DNA of 64,000 nucleotides from Candidatus Ruminimicrobiellum bubulum (GTDB taxonomy: Bacteria; Elusimicrobiota; Endomicrobiia; Endomicrobiales; Endomicrobiaceae): assembly GCA_017651625.1 (NCBI GenBank), contig JAGCCP010000055.1, forward strand, positions 235,372-299,371, given 5' to 3'. Shown here in pieces: positions 18,097 to 28,570 of this stretch (position 1 is its first letter; every line of letters begins with the position of its first letter). The position numbers were made by a program, and so were the translations under genes. The notes beneath the pieces are model-generated. The model was not told where the DNA came from, did not search any database, and was given only the letters and a program-made list of their open reading frames with translations.

Positions 18097-21000
18097 TTAT
18101 GCTGCTCTAAGTATAGCTTTGATGTTTGCAATACTTTCTTCGTTCGTTAATTCACTCATATCGATATTTGGAGTTGCATATCCGAGTAACAATGACAATA
18201 ATCCCTCAAGAACCATAGCTCTTTCTTGAGAATTGAGTTCGGGATTATCTTTTAATGAAGATAAAAGATGGATAACTAGATCTTCCCTGTCTTCAACTGT
18301 ACCGGTATTATTTAATATAGAATGAACTCTCTCTATTTCTTGCTTGAATTCGTCTCTGAAATTTTCGACGTTTAAAATTTGATTTACATCATCGGAAATA
18401 GGAAGTTCTTTGAAAGTTTCTGTTTGGCTTGTTATTCTATATTCTACAAGAGCTTGCATTAACATATTTGTGTATTCTTTCTTATCGAAAGAAATATCGG
18501 TTGCCTGTATCATTTTTAATTCCGTTGCTTGTAACAATCCCTCAACAAAGCCTTTCAATTCGTACTTGGAAATATTTTCTTTAAAAGTTGTTTCAAGCAT
18601 TCCGGCTATTTCAGGAATATTAAAATTATCAGTTGTATACATTTCATATAATCTTCTCATAACACCTTCATTTATAACAGAATCTTTACTTATAGCGAAA
18701 TTTCTTCCGTTATTTATACCTTTTGTTCTTTGCCCTTCGGGAGTAGCCTCAAAAATTGATGTTATAAATTTGACGATAGTCATTTTTCCATCATTAAATT
18801 TAAAATTTTCTTCATCACCGATTGCTTCTAAAATGGAAAAATCCAAAGACATCATAGAAACAATATTGTTGTTTTGAAACATAGCGGATAATTGTTCCAT
18901 AGATATTGTGCCGTTTTTATCTGCGGAAATATTTATTATCTTATCGTTGTCTTTACCTACAGATAGTAACGGAGAGTCGTAATCAACAACTAATTTTATA
19001 TTATCATTCTTAAAATTTATTAAAAATTCCGGATAAACATCTGAAGGCATTTTTACCGCTAAATATGCTCCTGTATTATGTTCTTTTATTTCTTTAGAAA
19101 GAGTAGAAAGAAGAGATAATACTTCATTAGTTTTTGCTGATACTCCGTTTTGTGATAAATCAATCTGTAAACCATCTATTCCATCATTTTCTTTAAATTG
19201 TTGGAATCTGTCATTAAAGGTTGATATCCAACTTTCTAATTCTTTAGTTGTTATATTGTGAAGATCAAAACTGAACATTACCTTTAATCCTTTGTCATGT
19301 GCAGCTTGTAACAAATCTTTTAAAGTTTGCGACTTATCTTGCAACAATTTATCATTGGCTGATATTATTATGGCTGTTACTCCCTGTTTTTCAAGTCTGT
19401 CAATATCTTCTTGTCCGAAAGTATCAATTTGTTCTGCCGACAAATTCGTTGCAACAACCGACGGCTTTATCAACATATCATCACTGGCTTTTTGATTTAG
19501 TTTCTTTCCTAATGCATCGGTAAATAACTTTAACACCGTCTTTCCTATACCTACGACAGAAAAACTTTCTTCTGCAAGTTTCCCGATATCAGTTGCTACT
19601 ATATCTTTGCCTAAATTTTCCGGTAAATCCAATATCTTGACTGATTTGTCTGAATTATCGTTTACATGTTGTAACAAGGCCATCAAAGCATCTTGTTTCG
19701 TAACATTACGTATATTTATCGTTTGTCCGTAAGAATTATCGTCGTATCCGTAAACCGTTAAATTTTCATTTGGTTTGGAAGTTAAGCAGAATGCTAAATC
19801 TCCTTCAGAAGTTGAAATTCTCGAACTTGCTTCTTGAATCAAATTCGTTTCTCCGAGTAATACCAAATTAACCTTTACTCCTTGTTTGGAAAGTTCGTTT
19901 GCCTTTGTTATTCTCGCAAAATCGGTTGCATCCGCAACAATTGTATACTCCATATTATCCTTGTACAAAATAGAATAAGTTAATCTTTGCAATGCTTTAA
20001 CGGAGTTTTCAATAATCATTTCAAATAATGTTACGTTTGCTTTGAATGGTGTCATTTTTGTTTCAAGAACTTTTTCTATAGTATCAATAAGATCTTGTCC
20101 TCCGTTTCCGGTAACAAATTCAACAAGATCTTTTGAAAGTTTTTCATTTCCTTTAGTCTCGTCAAATATTCTTACGATAGGCTCTGTTCCGGAAGGTCTT
20201 ATTAATAACCAGGCTCCGTTTTCAAAAACTATTTTTATACCATCATTATTTCTGATTTCTTTTATAACCAAATTTTTATCTATACCTATAAACAGATTTC
20301 GAATACTGGCAAGATTTTCATTTTCCTTTAATTGTGTTATGGTTGACATTAATTTTTCTTGTCTTTTTTTCGCTTCCGCACTTATTTGTTCCGGTGTATC
20401 AAATGTGCTGTCTTCCGCAACAATTTCTCTGAATTTAATAGTTGTTTCTATTCCTTGCGGAGCATATTCGATTCTTGAATAAACATCGGATAAAACGTCA
20501 CTAGGTTGTTTGCCGTTTTCAACGAGAACAAATAATAACATTAAGTTTGCCAAGAATCCGCACTTATCATATATCCATTCCGCTATTGATATACCCCCGG
20601 AAGATTCTACACCTAACAAGAACAAATCTCCGTTGTCTTCGGCATCATGTTTTGCTTGTGCAAAATATTTAAAACCTACATTTACTTCTTTTACATCGAC
20701 ACAATTTTTGAATTGTTCTACAAGTTCGGAGTCTAAATCCAAATTTTTTAGCTTGTCATAATACTCGGAAGTGAGATTTGCAGCTAAATCATCGAGAACA
20801 TGTGTTGTTGCACAGTTTCTCGGAACTATAAGTTTTCTTTCCAAGAATTTTTTTAATATTTCATTCTGTTTTGCTTTATTTCCTTGTGCTGCATTAAGAT
20901 CCGAAATTAAATCATCAAATAAAGTTTGTAATCTGAAATTTAATAATATTGTTCCTATCTCATTTGCTGTCACGAAATTACCGTTTTTGTCTACTACCGC

Positions 21001-24000
21001 AAATCTGTCTCCGTCAACATCGGTAGATATACCTAAAAGATTTTCTTCCGTAATAGATTTAACTTTTTCTCTTAATTGTTTTGTGTTCTCAAAAGACGGT
21101 TCGGGTTTTTGTCCTCCGAAAGTTGGATCAACAGTATCGTTTATCATTACTACATTAAAGCCGAAAAGTTTTAATATCTCGGCATAATATCTTTTTGTGG
21201 CTCCGTTTTTAGGATCTACAACTACCGTCCATTCTTTTGCTTTTTGTTTGAATTTGTTAAGACTTGTATTGTCTTTCATTCCAAAAACACCTGTTATCAT
21301 TTCTACGAAAGCCTTTATGAATGTGTTTTTCACATCTATAGAACTTATTTGTTCCGAATCCGTTACTATTTTTATTCCCGGATCTGCATTAACAGCAAGT
21401 TGATCTTGAATACTTTTTATTTCATTTTCGATCATGGTTGTAACATCTGTTCCTGCCTGTCCTCCGTCTCCCAAAGTTATTTTATAACCGTTATGTTCTT
21501 TAGGATTATGACTGGCCGTAATATTTATTGACAAAGTAAAACCATCTGCTTTTGTGTAATAAGAAATTGTAGGACTTGGAATATCATCGCTGCTTATTAC
21601 TACATTTATACCGTTTGCCGCAAGTATCTTTGAAACTATTTCTGCAAATTGTTTGGATAAAAATCTTGAATCGCCGCCTACGAGAATTTTTACATCTTTA
21701 GGCTCGATATTTTGTTTAGCGGCAATTTCGGATATTACATTTGATATTGCTTGTGTTATTATTACCATATCCAAGAAATCAACTTCTTCTCCCATGATAC
21801 CTCTTACACCGGCTGTTCCGAATTTTATTTGCTCTGTTTTTGAATACACTGCATTAGGTATATTTCCGTTTCTTAAATCAAAATATTGAGAAAGTAATTT
21901 TTCTACATATTTTTCTTTAAAACCTGCTTTTAACATTTTATCTATTGCATCTTTTAATTCCTTATCATTTTGTGAATACGTTAATTGAGAAATTAAATTC
22001 TGTAAGTTCGTTTGTTCCTGTTGGGATGCAGCTTTATCTTTTCCCACGGAGGAAGCAATATTGGTTGCTATTTTTGCAGGTATTTCCGTGCCGGATGCAA
22101 CAGAAGCGGTTTTTCCGGCCTCTGCTGCTGCTACGAAAGCCATATTCCCTTTTGTTGAACTATCTGTTTCAATTTCTTTACCGCTTAAACCTTTAAACGT
22201 CTCTTTTGCATTTACTTTTCCAAGCTGAACTCCCATTTGATCAAAGGCGTTTATATTCCAGATAATTCCTAATGTTGCAACCATATCTTCATATAATGCT
22301 ATTGAAGCTCCCAATGTTCTTGGTGTGAGTTTATCGAACATCATAATTGTAGAAGGTCTGTTGCCATCAAAAATTTTAGCTTTTGCATCTTCTCTCGCAG
22401 TTTGTTCGTCCGCCCCTTCTTCCATTAATTTCGCTACGGTTTCTTCATATGTTCTTCCGAATGCCATAGCACTTGCTTGAGCTAACATGTTAGCAAGTAA
22501 CCTTGTATGGGATTCTTGCAAAGTTTCATCTGTTATATTATCACTTGTTTGTGCAAAACCTATAAAATCTACGGGAATAATATCCGTTCCTTGATGATGT
22601 TCCTGCAGGTAAGAATGTTGGGCATCCGTTCCTGCCGTTCCGTAAATTTCCGAACCTGTAGAATGATCGGTTATTCTATTTCCGTAAATATCAACGGATT
22701 TGCCTAAACTTTCCATATAAACTTGTTGAATATGAGAAGTAAAAGCTTTTAAGTATCTGTTATATGGTAGTATGGCATAGGCATTTCTGTCTAAGAAGTT
22801 TCTTTCTAAAACATTAAGTATTGCCATTAAAGCAGGTATATTTTGTGTGATATCGTTATTTTTAAAGTTTTCATCTATATCGTTTGCTCCGCCAAGGAAC
22901 TCTATAAAATTATTAAAGCCTACAGAGCACATTAAAGGAAGACCTACTGCAGACCAAACAGAAAATCTTCCGCCTACCCAATCCCAAAATTCAAACATGT
23001 TTTCGGTATCTATACCGAATTCGGCAACTTTTTCTTTGTTTGTAGATACTGCAACGAAGTGTTTCTTTATAACTTCCGGATCTGTTCCTAAACGATCGGT
23101 TACCCATTTTTTTGCTGCATTGGCATTGGCAAGAGTTTCTTCCGTTGTAAAGGTTTTTGATTCTATAATAAACAAAGTTTTTGCAGGATCTAAGTTTAAA
23201 CCGTTTAATACAGAGTCGATATCATTGGGATCAACATTTGAAACGAAATGAACATTACGCCCTTGATTAAATGTTGATAGAGCTTCCGTTGCCATTCTCG
23301 GACCTAAATCAGAACCGCCGATACCGATACTTACTACATTTTCTATTTCATCTCCGTTAATACCTCTCCATTCGCCCGTAATAATTTTATCCGAAAATTC
23401 TTTCATCTTGTTCAAAACTTTTATTATATCGGGCATAACGTCGTTGCCTTTAACATATATCGGAGATTTTGCTTTTAAGTTACCGTTTTTGTCTGTTATA
23501 ATATTTCTTAAAGCACTATGTAGAACGGATCTTTGTTCCGTGAGATTGTAAGTTTCACCGGAAAGCATTGCATCTCTTCTTTCTTCAAATTTTACTTCTT
23601 CCAATAATTTAGCGAAACGTTTTAGAAGTTCTTCATCTATATTTGTTTTTGAAAAATCAAATCTGAAAGCTTGACCGTTTCCTAATTTTATTTCTCTTGC
23701 AAATTTTTCTCCTCTTTGTTCCGATTCCGATTTTCCTTTATCCGGAGCAAAAAGTTCTCTTATTGTTTTCAAGTCGGTTCCTACATAATCTGCTATTTCC
23801 TGGAATGCTTCAGTTTCTGTAAGACCTTTATATTTTTCAGCCGGTTTTTCTTCTTGTTGTTCTGTTATTTCTGTGATTTTTGCTGTTCCGGATCTCTTTA
23901 TTTCTTCTATAATGATATCTCTGTTTTTTATTCCTTCACTGTTTTTTCTATCGTTTATTACAATATAACTGTAATATCCGCCTATCAATTCTTTTCTTTG

Positions 24001-27000
24001 TTTGGCTTGTATAATTGCATCAACAGCTTTTTCTATCGCACTGTCTTCATCCGTAGCAAAAACATGTTGATAACGCTCCAAACCCGTAGTATCGTTGAAT
24101 TCAGGAATCTCTACAATGTATTCTTTTTCCCCTATTGTCATTTGATGAGGTATTTCTTTTGGTGTAATATTATTTCTTCTTTGAGGAGCTTTATTAATCG
24201 GGTGATCGTTATTTTTTATCAATTTTGATAAATCCGGATTGTTTTTCACAACAGCTTGTTCTATTGCATATATGTTTTTTTCGGAAAAAGTAAGTCCTTC
24301 ATACATTCCGCCTACCAATGTTCCTTTTTCCGCGGCATCGCTGATTAAACGAATAATAGTTCTTATTGCCTGTTTTGGTGATTTTGCATATACATATTGG
24401 AGAGCTTCCAATTCCGCAGAGTTATTTATTCCGGGTATTTCTACTCTAAAAAGTTCTTCATCCTCAAACCTTTGTTTGTTTGAATAAAGTTTTCTTGTCG
24501 GTTTGGAAAGGACGGTTCTTGTAGTATTTTCCGGCAATACTTCTCGTATAAATCGTTTATAGAATTTTTCTAATTCCCTTTCTTCATATTCTTTTCTTTC
24601 TTTTTTTGTCTTAAAAGATAATCTTGCCATTTCTCTATCAAGATTGTCGCGATAAGCATTATATCCTAAACTTTCGTGTAACTTATAGATTTCTAATCTG
24701 TTTGTGCCTGTAATTCTGGCAAGTACACTATTAAAAGCTTGTTTGAAACTTACTGCATAAACAAAATATTTTTTTCCGTTAATATTGACTTCATAGTTCC
24801 TTTTTTCTTTCCCCTGTTTGTCATCTGATTCTAAAATGTTGAGCTTCCAATATTTCTTTTTGAAGTTTAATATATTGTTTCTGTAATTTTTTAACAGCTC
24901 TTTTTCTTCTTTCGAAAGGGAATTATATTGTAATGTTGCATCGATGTTTTCTATTATTGTATTCTTTTGTTCATCGGACATATTTTCAAAGAAATCAATA
25001 ATTGTCTCAATATTATAATTATATTCCTCGGAATCTATTCCTTCTCCTCTTGCTGTAATACCTTTTAATATTTCCAAGAACGTTAACGGTTCTGCTTCCC
25101 CGTCCGTGCTTTTTATATAATCCTTCTCAAAAAAGTCATAATCGAAAGCTTCTAAAATGTCGGAAAAGATAACATAAAGTTCGCTTTCTTCCAAATTATC
25201 GTAAGTTGCATAAGTTACATCGTTAGGCAACTGATTTACTAAATCGTATAGCGAATCTTTCAGTGCTTGTCTTGCTTTTGATACTTTGGAATCTATTTTT
25301 AAGTTGTGTGCTATATGTGCTTCATAAAAGCCGAACCCGAAAGCTCCTGCAAGAGTATAGAAAACGAATTTAATATTACTGCCTATTGTAGAAAAGGCTT
25401 CTGCGAATGTACTTGAAGTTTCTATGGTTCCCATAAAACCTATAAGCATCATTACACCGGCAAATATCATGAATCCGAAACCTCTGTTTTTCATTCTTAT
25501 AGTGCCGTTTAATATCGGGGTGTAACCGATTTTATTTAAGAAGGCTTCTCTTCTTTGTATTTCTCTGTTCAATTCATCAATGTTCACATTTTTTATATTT
25601 TTATTTATTCTTCCTATTTGTCTTGATAAATTTTGTAATTGTTCTTTATATGCTTGAGTTTGTTCCTGCCCCTGTTTTGATAAGGTATCCAATTCCGATA
25701 ACAAGTTCTTTATTTGATTAAGTTCATCTAACTCATTTAAAACTTTTTTTATGTTTTGTCTTGAATTTTTTCTGAAATGTAACAATGTAAATGTAGTCGG
25801 TGAAAACAAAATGATAGGGAAAAGAAAAGTGTTTTCCAATACCGCGGCACCTACACTCATTATTCTGTTTTTAACACCTTCGTTTTTTATGAATCCAAAA
25901 AATATGTTTAAAAATCTTTTTGTGGAAGGTAATATCATTTTACCTTCTGCCTGATCGAACATATCGGAATAATTTTCTCTTACAGTATTTATTTGTTCAA
26001 TAAATTTATTTTTTAGTTCAATATTGGTTATTTGGTCTGCTAATGCTTCTAAATCATTCAATTTTGTGAAGATATCAAAATCTGCACCTGATCTTGAAAC
26101 TTCTCTTAAGCTTTTTAACAAATCTTGTAATCCCAATATTGTTTCTGTCGCTATATCTGCTTGTTCCGGAGTTAATGCTTCTTCCGTTGTTTCTTCAGAT
26201 AAATCGTCTAAAGAAAAAGGTTCTTCTATTCCTTCGAATTTTATTTGAACACTATTGCCAACAGTTTGGATGTCTTCAATTTTACCTTTGTTTAATAATG
26301 CTATTATTTGAGAAACAGGCATATTTGCGAAAGTTGTGTTCGTTATGTCATATTCTTCTTTGAAAATATTTTTATACAACGATTCGGCTTTCGTTGTTTC
26401 TCCCGTTACGTTAGGTGTTATTACTATGTAGTTTATGTTTTCATCTTCCAATAATTTGTTGAATCCGTATGTGTGGAAACCTCCGGTTATAACTACATGT
26501 ATTTTTCTTCCGTTTGAAATTGCTTCCAAAACTTTATCTTTGTGATTTATTAAAGAATTTTTTATTCTTAAACCATTAACGGGTTTGTTTGCTTTTTTAC
26601 CGAATACATTCTTTATAAATACTCTGTTTCTTTCAACGTTGTTCTTATAAAAGGTATCCGCTAAATCAAAATATTCAGTTAAACTTGTTAAATTATCTAT
26701 ATCTATATATTTTTCCCATAACAATTTAAACTTTGTTATACTTTCGGAAAATTCTTCGTAGTCTTTTGCGGTCATTTTATTTGTTAAATATTGAGATAAT
26801 TTTTCTAAACTTTGTTGTAAGAAATATATGTCTTTTTCTGCTTGTGTTTGTGCAAGTTTGTCTCTCAATTCTTTAACAAACAATTTTTCTTCGTTGGCTA
26901 AATTGATTGTATTGATATTTTGATTGAGCACCAAGTATTCAAAGAAAGCATTTGTGTTTTTATATTTCTTATCGGACAAAAGATCTAAATCTTTTGCTTT

Positions 27001-27936
27001 TTTTAATAAATCGAAATAAAACTCAACTTCGAATTCTTTTTTTGATGCTTTTTCGGTTAGAGATTTATATTCTTGAAAACTAAGTCTTTCTTTTAATTCA
27101 TTTAATAAGTTAGCAATTTCATCATTTAATTTTTTTACATCAAAAGCTTTTTGTTTTGATATGATTTGTGCAAACTTTATTATAGTTCCGTATTTCGATA
27201 AATTTATATCTGTTTCCTTCGCTTTCTTTAACAAAAGTTCAATGTATTTATCTGTCTTTATTTTTTCTTGTTTATAATTTTCAATAATTCTGTTTACTTT
27301 TTTATTTTCGGAAGAAATATATTGTTCACTCTTTTTATCGAAAAGGTTAGTTAAAACGGAAATATAACTTTTTATTTCAGCTTCTTTGTTGTACATATCA
27401 CTCAATATTTTGAAGTTTTCCGTGTATAGGTTTTTATCTTCCAAACCTTTTATAATATCGTTTTTGTTTGCTTGAACCGCAAAATATTCTCCGCCGGTCA
27501 ATCTTCCGCTTGCCAAAAGATTATTTAACACTTTTTGTTTTACGGAATTATCTTTTATAGTCGATAACCATTGAGTATTTACTGTTCCCGTTGCACCTTC
27601 TAGATAAATATCTTTTAAACCGAATTTGTTATTTAATATGGATAAAATCGAGCTTATATTTCTTTGAGTTTGTTCATGGGAGTGCAAATCTTGAATATTT
27701 ATTACTATATCGCCGTCATTTGAATAAAAAGCATCTGTTATTCTTCCCAAATTGAAGGGAATTAATGCTTTAGCAGGTAAAGTTGCCGGTACAGACATAT
27801 TCGGCATAGGCATTACGGCATAAGCTGTTTGAGCCGATACTATAGAAAATACGAAGCATAATGCAGTAAATACCGCTGTAATTTTCTTAAAAGAAATGTT
27901 TTTAATTTTTTTCTTTACATCTTTTAAAATATTCAT
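18097..27936 (-). CDS. Giant multi-enzyme membrane/secreted protein: Tiki-like + Pgi + phosphohexomutase + TIM-barrel-like
   Basis: A 3279-residue protein. The start is the ATG at 27936 with GGGAG seven bases upstream. Parts in order: signal peptide (about 1-41, ending near AYAV); Tiki/ChaN-like domain with IQDLHS (His85), LEGA (Glu113) and TGGFH (His488); coiled coils and hydrophobic helices between about 690 and 970; three repeats of a VEIP..YVYA..AI..GG module (about 1040-1330); a full phosphoglucose isomerase (about 1385-1920) keeping [10 protein letters not shown] (1537), SKTFTT, GGRFSVWS, MESLGK, AQHSYLQEHHQGT and a final LGK; a full phosphohexomutase (about 2030-2600) with TASHNP (Ser2142), DVDGDR (2306), ESSGG and RPSGTEP (2580); and a region of TIM-barrel, alpha-amylase-like character (about 2660-3050). 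Fusing sugar-phosphate enzymes behind a signal peptide is most unusual. Whether they act outside the cytoplasm is unknown. Confidence 0.9.
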   Translation of the reverse strand: MNILKDVKKKIKNISFKKITAVFTALCFVFSIVSAQTAYAVMPMPNMSVPATLPAKALIPFNLGRITDAFYSNDGDIVINIQDLHSHEQTQRNISSILSILNNKFGLKDIYLEGATGTVNTQWLSTIKDNSVKQKVLNNLLASGRLTGGEYFAVQANKNDIIKGLEDKNLYTENFKILSDMYNKEAEIKSYISVLTNLFDKKSEQYISSENKKVNRIIENYKQEKIKTDKYIELLLKKAKETDINLSKYGTIIKFAQIISKQKAFDVKKLNDEIANLLNELKERLSFQEYKSLTEKASKKEFEVEFYFDLLKKAKDLDLLSDKKYKNTNAFFEYLVLNQNINTINLANEEKLFVKELRDKLAQTQAEKDIYFLQQSLEKLSQYLTNKMTAKDYEEFSESITKFKLLWEKYIDIDNLTSLTEYFDLADTFYKNNVERNRVFIKNVFGKKANKPVNGLRIKNSLINHKDKVLEAISNGRKIHVVITGGFHTYGFNKLLEDENINYIVITPNVTGETTKAESLYKNIFKEEYDITNTTFANMPVSQIIALLNKGKIEDIQTVGNSVQIKFEGIEEPFSLDDLSEETTEEALTPEQADIATETILGLQDLLKSLREVSRSGADFDIFTKLNDLEALADQITNIELKNKFIEQINTVRENYSDMFDQAEGKMILPSTKRFLNIFFGFIKNEGVKNRIMSVGAAVLENTFLFPIILFSPTTFTLLHFRKNSRQNIKKVLNELDELNQIKNLLSELDTLSKQGQEQTQAYKEQLQNLSRQIGRINKNIKNVNIDELNREIQRREAFLNKIGYTPILNGTIRMKNRGFGFMIFAGVMMLIGFMGTIETSSTFAEAFSTIGSNIKFVFYTLAGAFGFGFYEAHIAHNLKIDSKVSKARQALKDSLYDLVNQLPNDVTYATYDNLEESELYVIFSDILEAFDYDFFEKDYIKSTDGEAEPLTFLEILKGITARGEGIDSEEYNYNIETIIDFFENMSDEQKNTIIENIDATLQYNSLSKEEKELLKNYRNNILNFKKKYWKLNILESDDKQGKEKRNYEVNINGKKYFVYAVSFKQAFNSVLARITGTNRLEIYKLHESLGYNAYRDNLDREMARLSFKTKKERKEYEERELEKFYKRFIREVLPENTTRTVLSKPTRKLYSNKQRFEDEELFRVEIPGINNSAELEALQYVYAKSPKQAIRTIIRLISDAAEKGTLVGGMYEGLTFSEKNIYAIEQAVVKNNPDLSKLIKNNDHPINKAPQRRNNITPKEIPHQMTIGEKEYIVEIPEFNDTTGLERYQHVFATDEDSAIEKAVDAIIQAKQRKELIGGYYSYIVINDRKNSEGIKNRDIIIEEIKRSGTAKITEITEQQEEKPAEKYKGLTETEAFQEIADYVGTDLKTIRELFAPDKGKSESEQRGEKFAREIKLGNGQAFRFDFSKTNIDEELLKRFAKLLEEVKFEERRDAMLSGETYNLTEQRSVLHSALRNIITDKNGNLKAKSPIYVKGNDVMPDIIKVLNKMKEFSDKIITGEWRGINGDEIENVVSIGIGGSDLGPRMATEALSTFNQGRNVHFVSNVDPNDIDSVLNGLNLDPAKTLFIIESKTFTTEETLANANAAKKWVTDRLGTDPEVIKKHFVAVSTNKEKVAEFGIDTENMFEFWDWVGGRFSVWSAVGLPLMCSVGFNNFIEFLGGANDIDENFKNNDITQNIPALMAILNVLERNFLDRNAYAILPYNRYLKAFTSHIQQVYMESLGKSVDIYGNRITDHSTGSEIYGTAGTDAQHSYLQEHHQGTDIIPVDFIGFAQTSDNITDETLQESHTRLLANMLAQASAMAFGRTYEETVAKLMEEGADEQTAREDAKAKIFDGNRPSTIMMFDKLTPRTLGASIALYEDMVATLGIIWNINAFDQMGVQLGKVNAKETFKGLSGKEIETDSSTKGNMAFVAAAEAGKTASVASGTEIPAKIATNIASSVGKDKAASQQEQTNLQNLISQLTYSQNDKELKDAIDKMLKAGFKEKYVEKLLSQYFDLRNGNIPNAVYSKTEQIKFGTAGVRGIMGEEVDFLDMVIITQAISNVISEIAAKQNIEPKDVKILVGGDSRFLSKQFAEIVSKILAANGINVVISSDDIPSPTISYYTKADGFTLSINITASHNPKEHNGYKITLGDGGQAGTDVTTMIENEIKSIQDQLAVNADPGIKIVTDSEQISSIDVKNTFIKAFVEMITGVFGMKDNTSLNKFKQKAKEWTVVVDPKNGATKRYYAEILKLFGFNVVMINDTVDPTFGGQKPEPSFENTKQLREKVKSITEENLLGISTDVDGDRFAVVDKNGNFVTANEIGTILLNFRLQTLFDDLISDLNAAQGNKAKQNEILKKFLERKLIVPRNCATTHVLDDLAANLTSEYYDKLKNLDLDSELVEQFKNCVDVKEVNVGFKYFAQAKHDAEDNGDLFLLGVESSGGISIAEWIYDKCGFLANLMLLFVLVENGKQPSDVLSDVYSRIEYAPQGIETTIKFREIVAEDSTFDTPEQISAEAKKRQEKLMSTITQLKENENLASIRNLFIGIDKNLVIKEIRNNDGIKIVFENGAWLLIRPSGTEPIVRIFDETKGNEKLSKDLVEFVTGNGGQDLIDTIEKVLETKMTPFKANVTLFEMIIENSVKALQRLTYSILYKDNMEYTIVADATDFARITKANELSKQGVKVNLVLLGETNLIQEASSRISTSEGDLAFCLTSKPNENLTVYGYDDNSYGQTINIRNVTKQDALMALLQHVNDNSDKSVKILDLPENLGKDIVATDIGKLAEESFSVVGIGKTVLKLFTDALGKKLNQKASDDMLIKPSVVATNLSAEQIDTFGQEDIDRLEKQGVTAIIISANDKLLQDKSQTLKDLLQAAHDKGLKVMFSFDLHNITTKELESWISTFNDRFQQFKENDGIDGLQIDLSQNGVSAKTNEVLSLLSTLSKEIKEHNTGAYLAVKMPSDVYPEFLINFKNDNIKLVVDYDSPLLSVGKDNDKIINISADKNGTISMEQLSAMFQNNNIVSMMSLDFSILEAIGDEENFKFNDGKMTIVKFITSIFEATPEGQRTKGINNGRNFAISKDSVINEGVMRRLYEMYTTDNFNIPEIAGMLETTFKENISKYELKGFVEGLLQATELKMIQATDISFDKKEYTNMLMQALVEYRITSQTETFKELPISDDVNQILNVENFRDEFKQEIERVHSILNNTGTVEDREDLVIHLLSSLKDNPELNSQERAMVLEGLLSLLLGYATPNIDMSELTNEESIANIKAILRAA

Positions 27937-27951
27937 TTTTCTTCTCCCTAA

Positions 27952-27990
27952 TAAAAAAATCCGTCTTGTATAAATGTCATACAAGACGGA
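27952..27990 (-). terminator. Intrinsic terminator between the small membrane gene and the giant gene
   Basis: On the minus strand a 12-bp perfect stem, TCCGTCTTGTAT with ATACAAGACGGA, is followed by TTTTTTTA. The TGA stop of the upstream gene lies at the start of the loop. The giant gene begins only 16 bases further on, so its expression depends on read-through or on an internal promoter. Confidence 0.9.
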
Positions 27991-28504
27991 CTTTTCCTAT
28001 TATATTATTAATATTTATATCCCCTATGCTATCTCTGGCGAAATAACAAAAAAGTAATGTTATACAACTTAACTTAAATATATGAAATTTAGAAATAAGT
28101 TCGTTTAATAATGGTGCGGAATATGACTCTTTGCTCAACAAAGAAAAGTTATAATCACCAATTTTTTCAGAGACTTTTAATTCTTTTTCTGTTGTCGTTT
28201 TTACGAAATATAAATCTTTTTGGCTACTACTTTTTTTATCTTTGTTCTCATCTTTATCTTTTTGAGTAGGTGTTGCTACTAAATTAATCTTTGTAGATTC
28301 TAAAATCTTATTTATTACACCATAAGAAAAGTTTGCTATGGAATTGTAGTATTCACAAATGGAGGTAGATTTACATAACGTACCGAATTCCTGTTTAATA
28401 TTTTCATCAATATTAAAAGAAAAAGATATTGATAACAAAGAAAATATTATCAATAAAGCAATGGTTTTATTGAAAAAAGATAAAAATAAATTAAACTTGT
28501 ACAT
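27977..28504 (-). CDS. Small membrane protein of unknown function
   Basis: A 175-residue protein with an N-terminal signal or anchor helix (about 12-30), a Lys/Asp/Ser-rich stretch near residue 83-95 and a second hydrophobic segment (about 142-157). I do not recognise it. It heads the transcript that continues to the giant polyprotein, as the gene at 4643-5143 heads the other giant-protein locus. It has no usable Shine-Dalgarno site and its promoter predicts a leader of only a few bases. A role with the giant proteins, such as assembly or anchoring, is a guess from position. Confidence 0.7.
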   Translation of the reverse strand: MYKFNLFLSFFNKTIALLIIFSLLSISFSFNIDENIKQEFGTLCKSTSICEYYNSIANFSYGVINKILESTKINLVATPTQKDKDENKDKKSSSQKDLYFVKTTTEKELKVSEKIGDYNFSLLSKESYSAPLLNELISKFHIFKLSCITLLFCYFARDSIGDININNIIGKVRLV

Positions 28505-28515
28505 ACCTTACAATA

Positions 28516-28544
28516 AGTATAATCCATAAAAGCTGATTTTTCAA
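28516..28544 (-). promoter_or_regulatory. Promoter of the small membrane gene upstream of the giant gene
   Basis: On the minus strand TTGAAA, 17 bases, TATACT. The -35 lies in GCATTGAAAAAT, preceded by an A run, the same box as at 5203-5223. Confidence 0.7.
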
Positions 28545-28570
28545 TGCTTTTTGCAGGTACTATTAAAAAA

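Noticed and set aside
18026..26363. Many plus-strand open frames of 60-170 codons across the giant gene
   Set aside because: They are shadows of a long minus-strand frame, with no ribosome-binding sites, no recognisable domains and coordinates that follow the coding frame.
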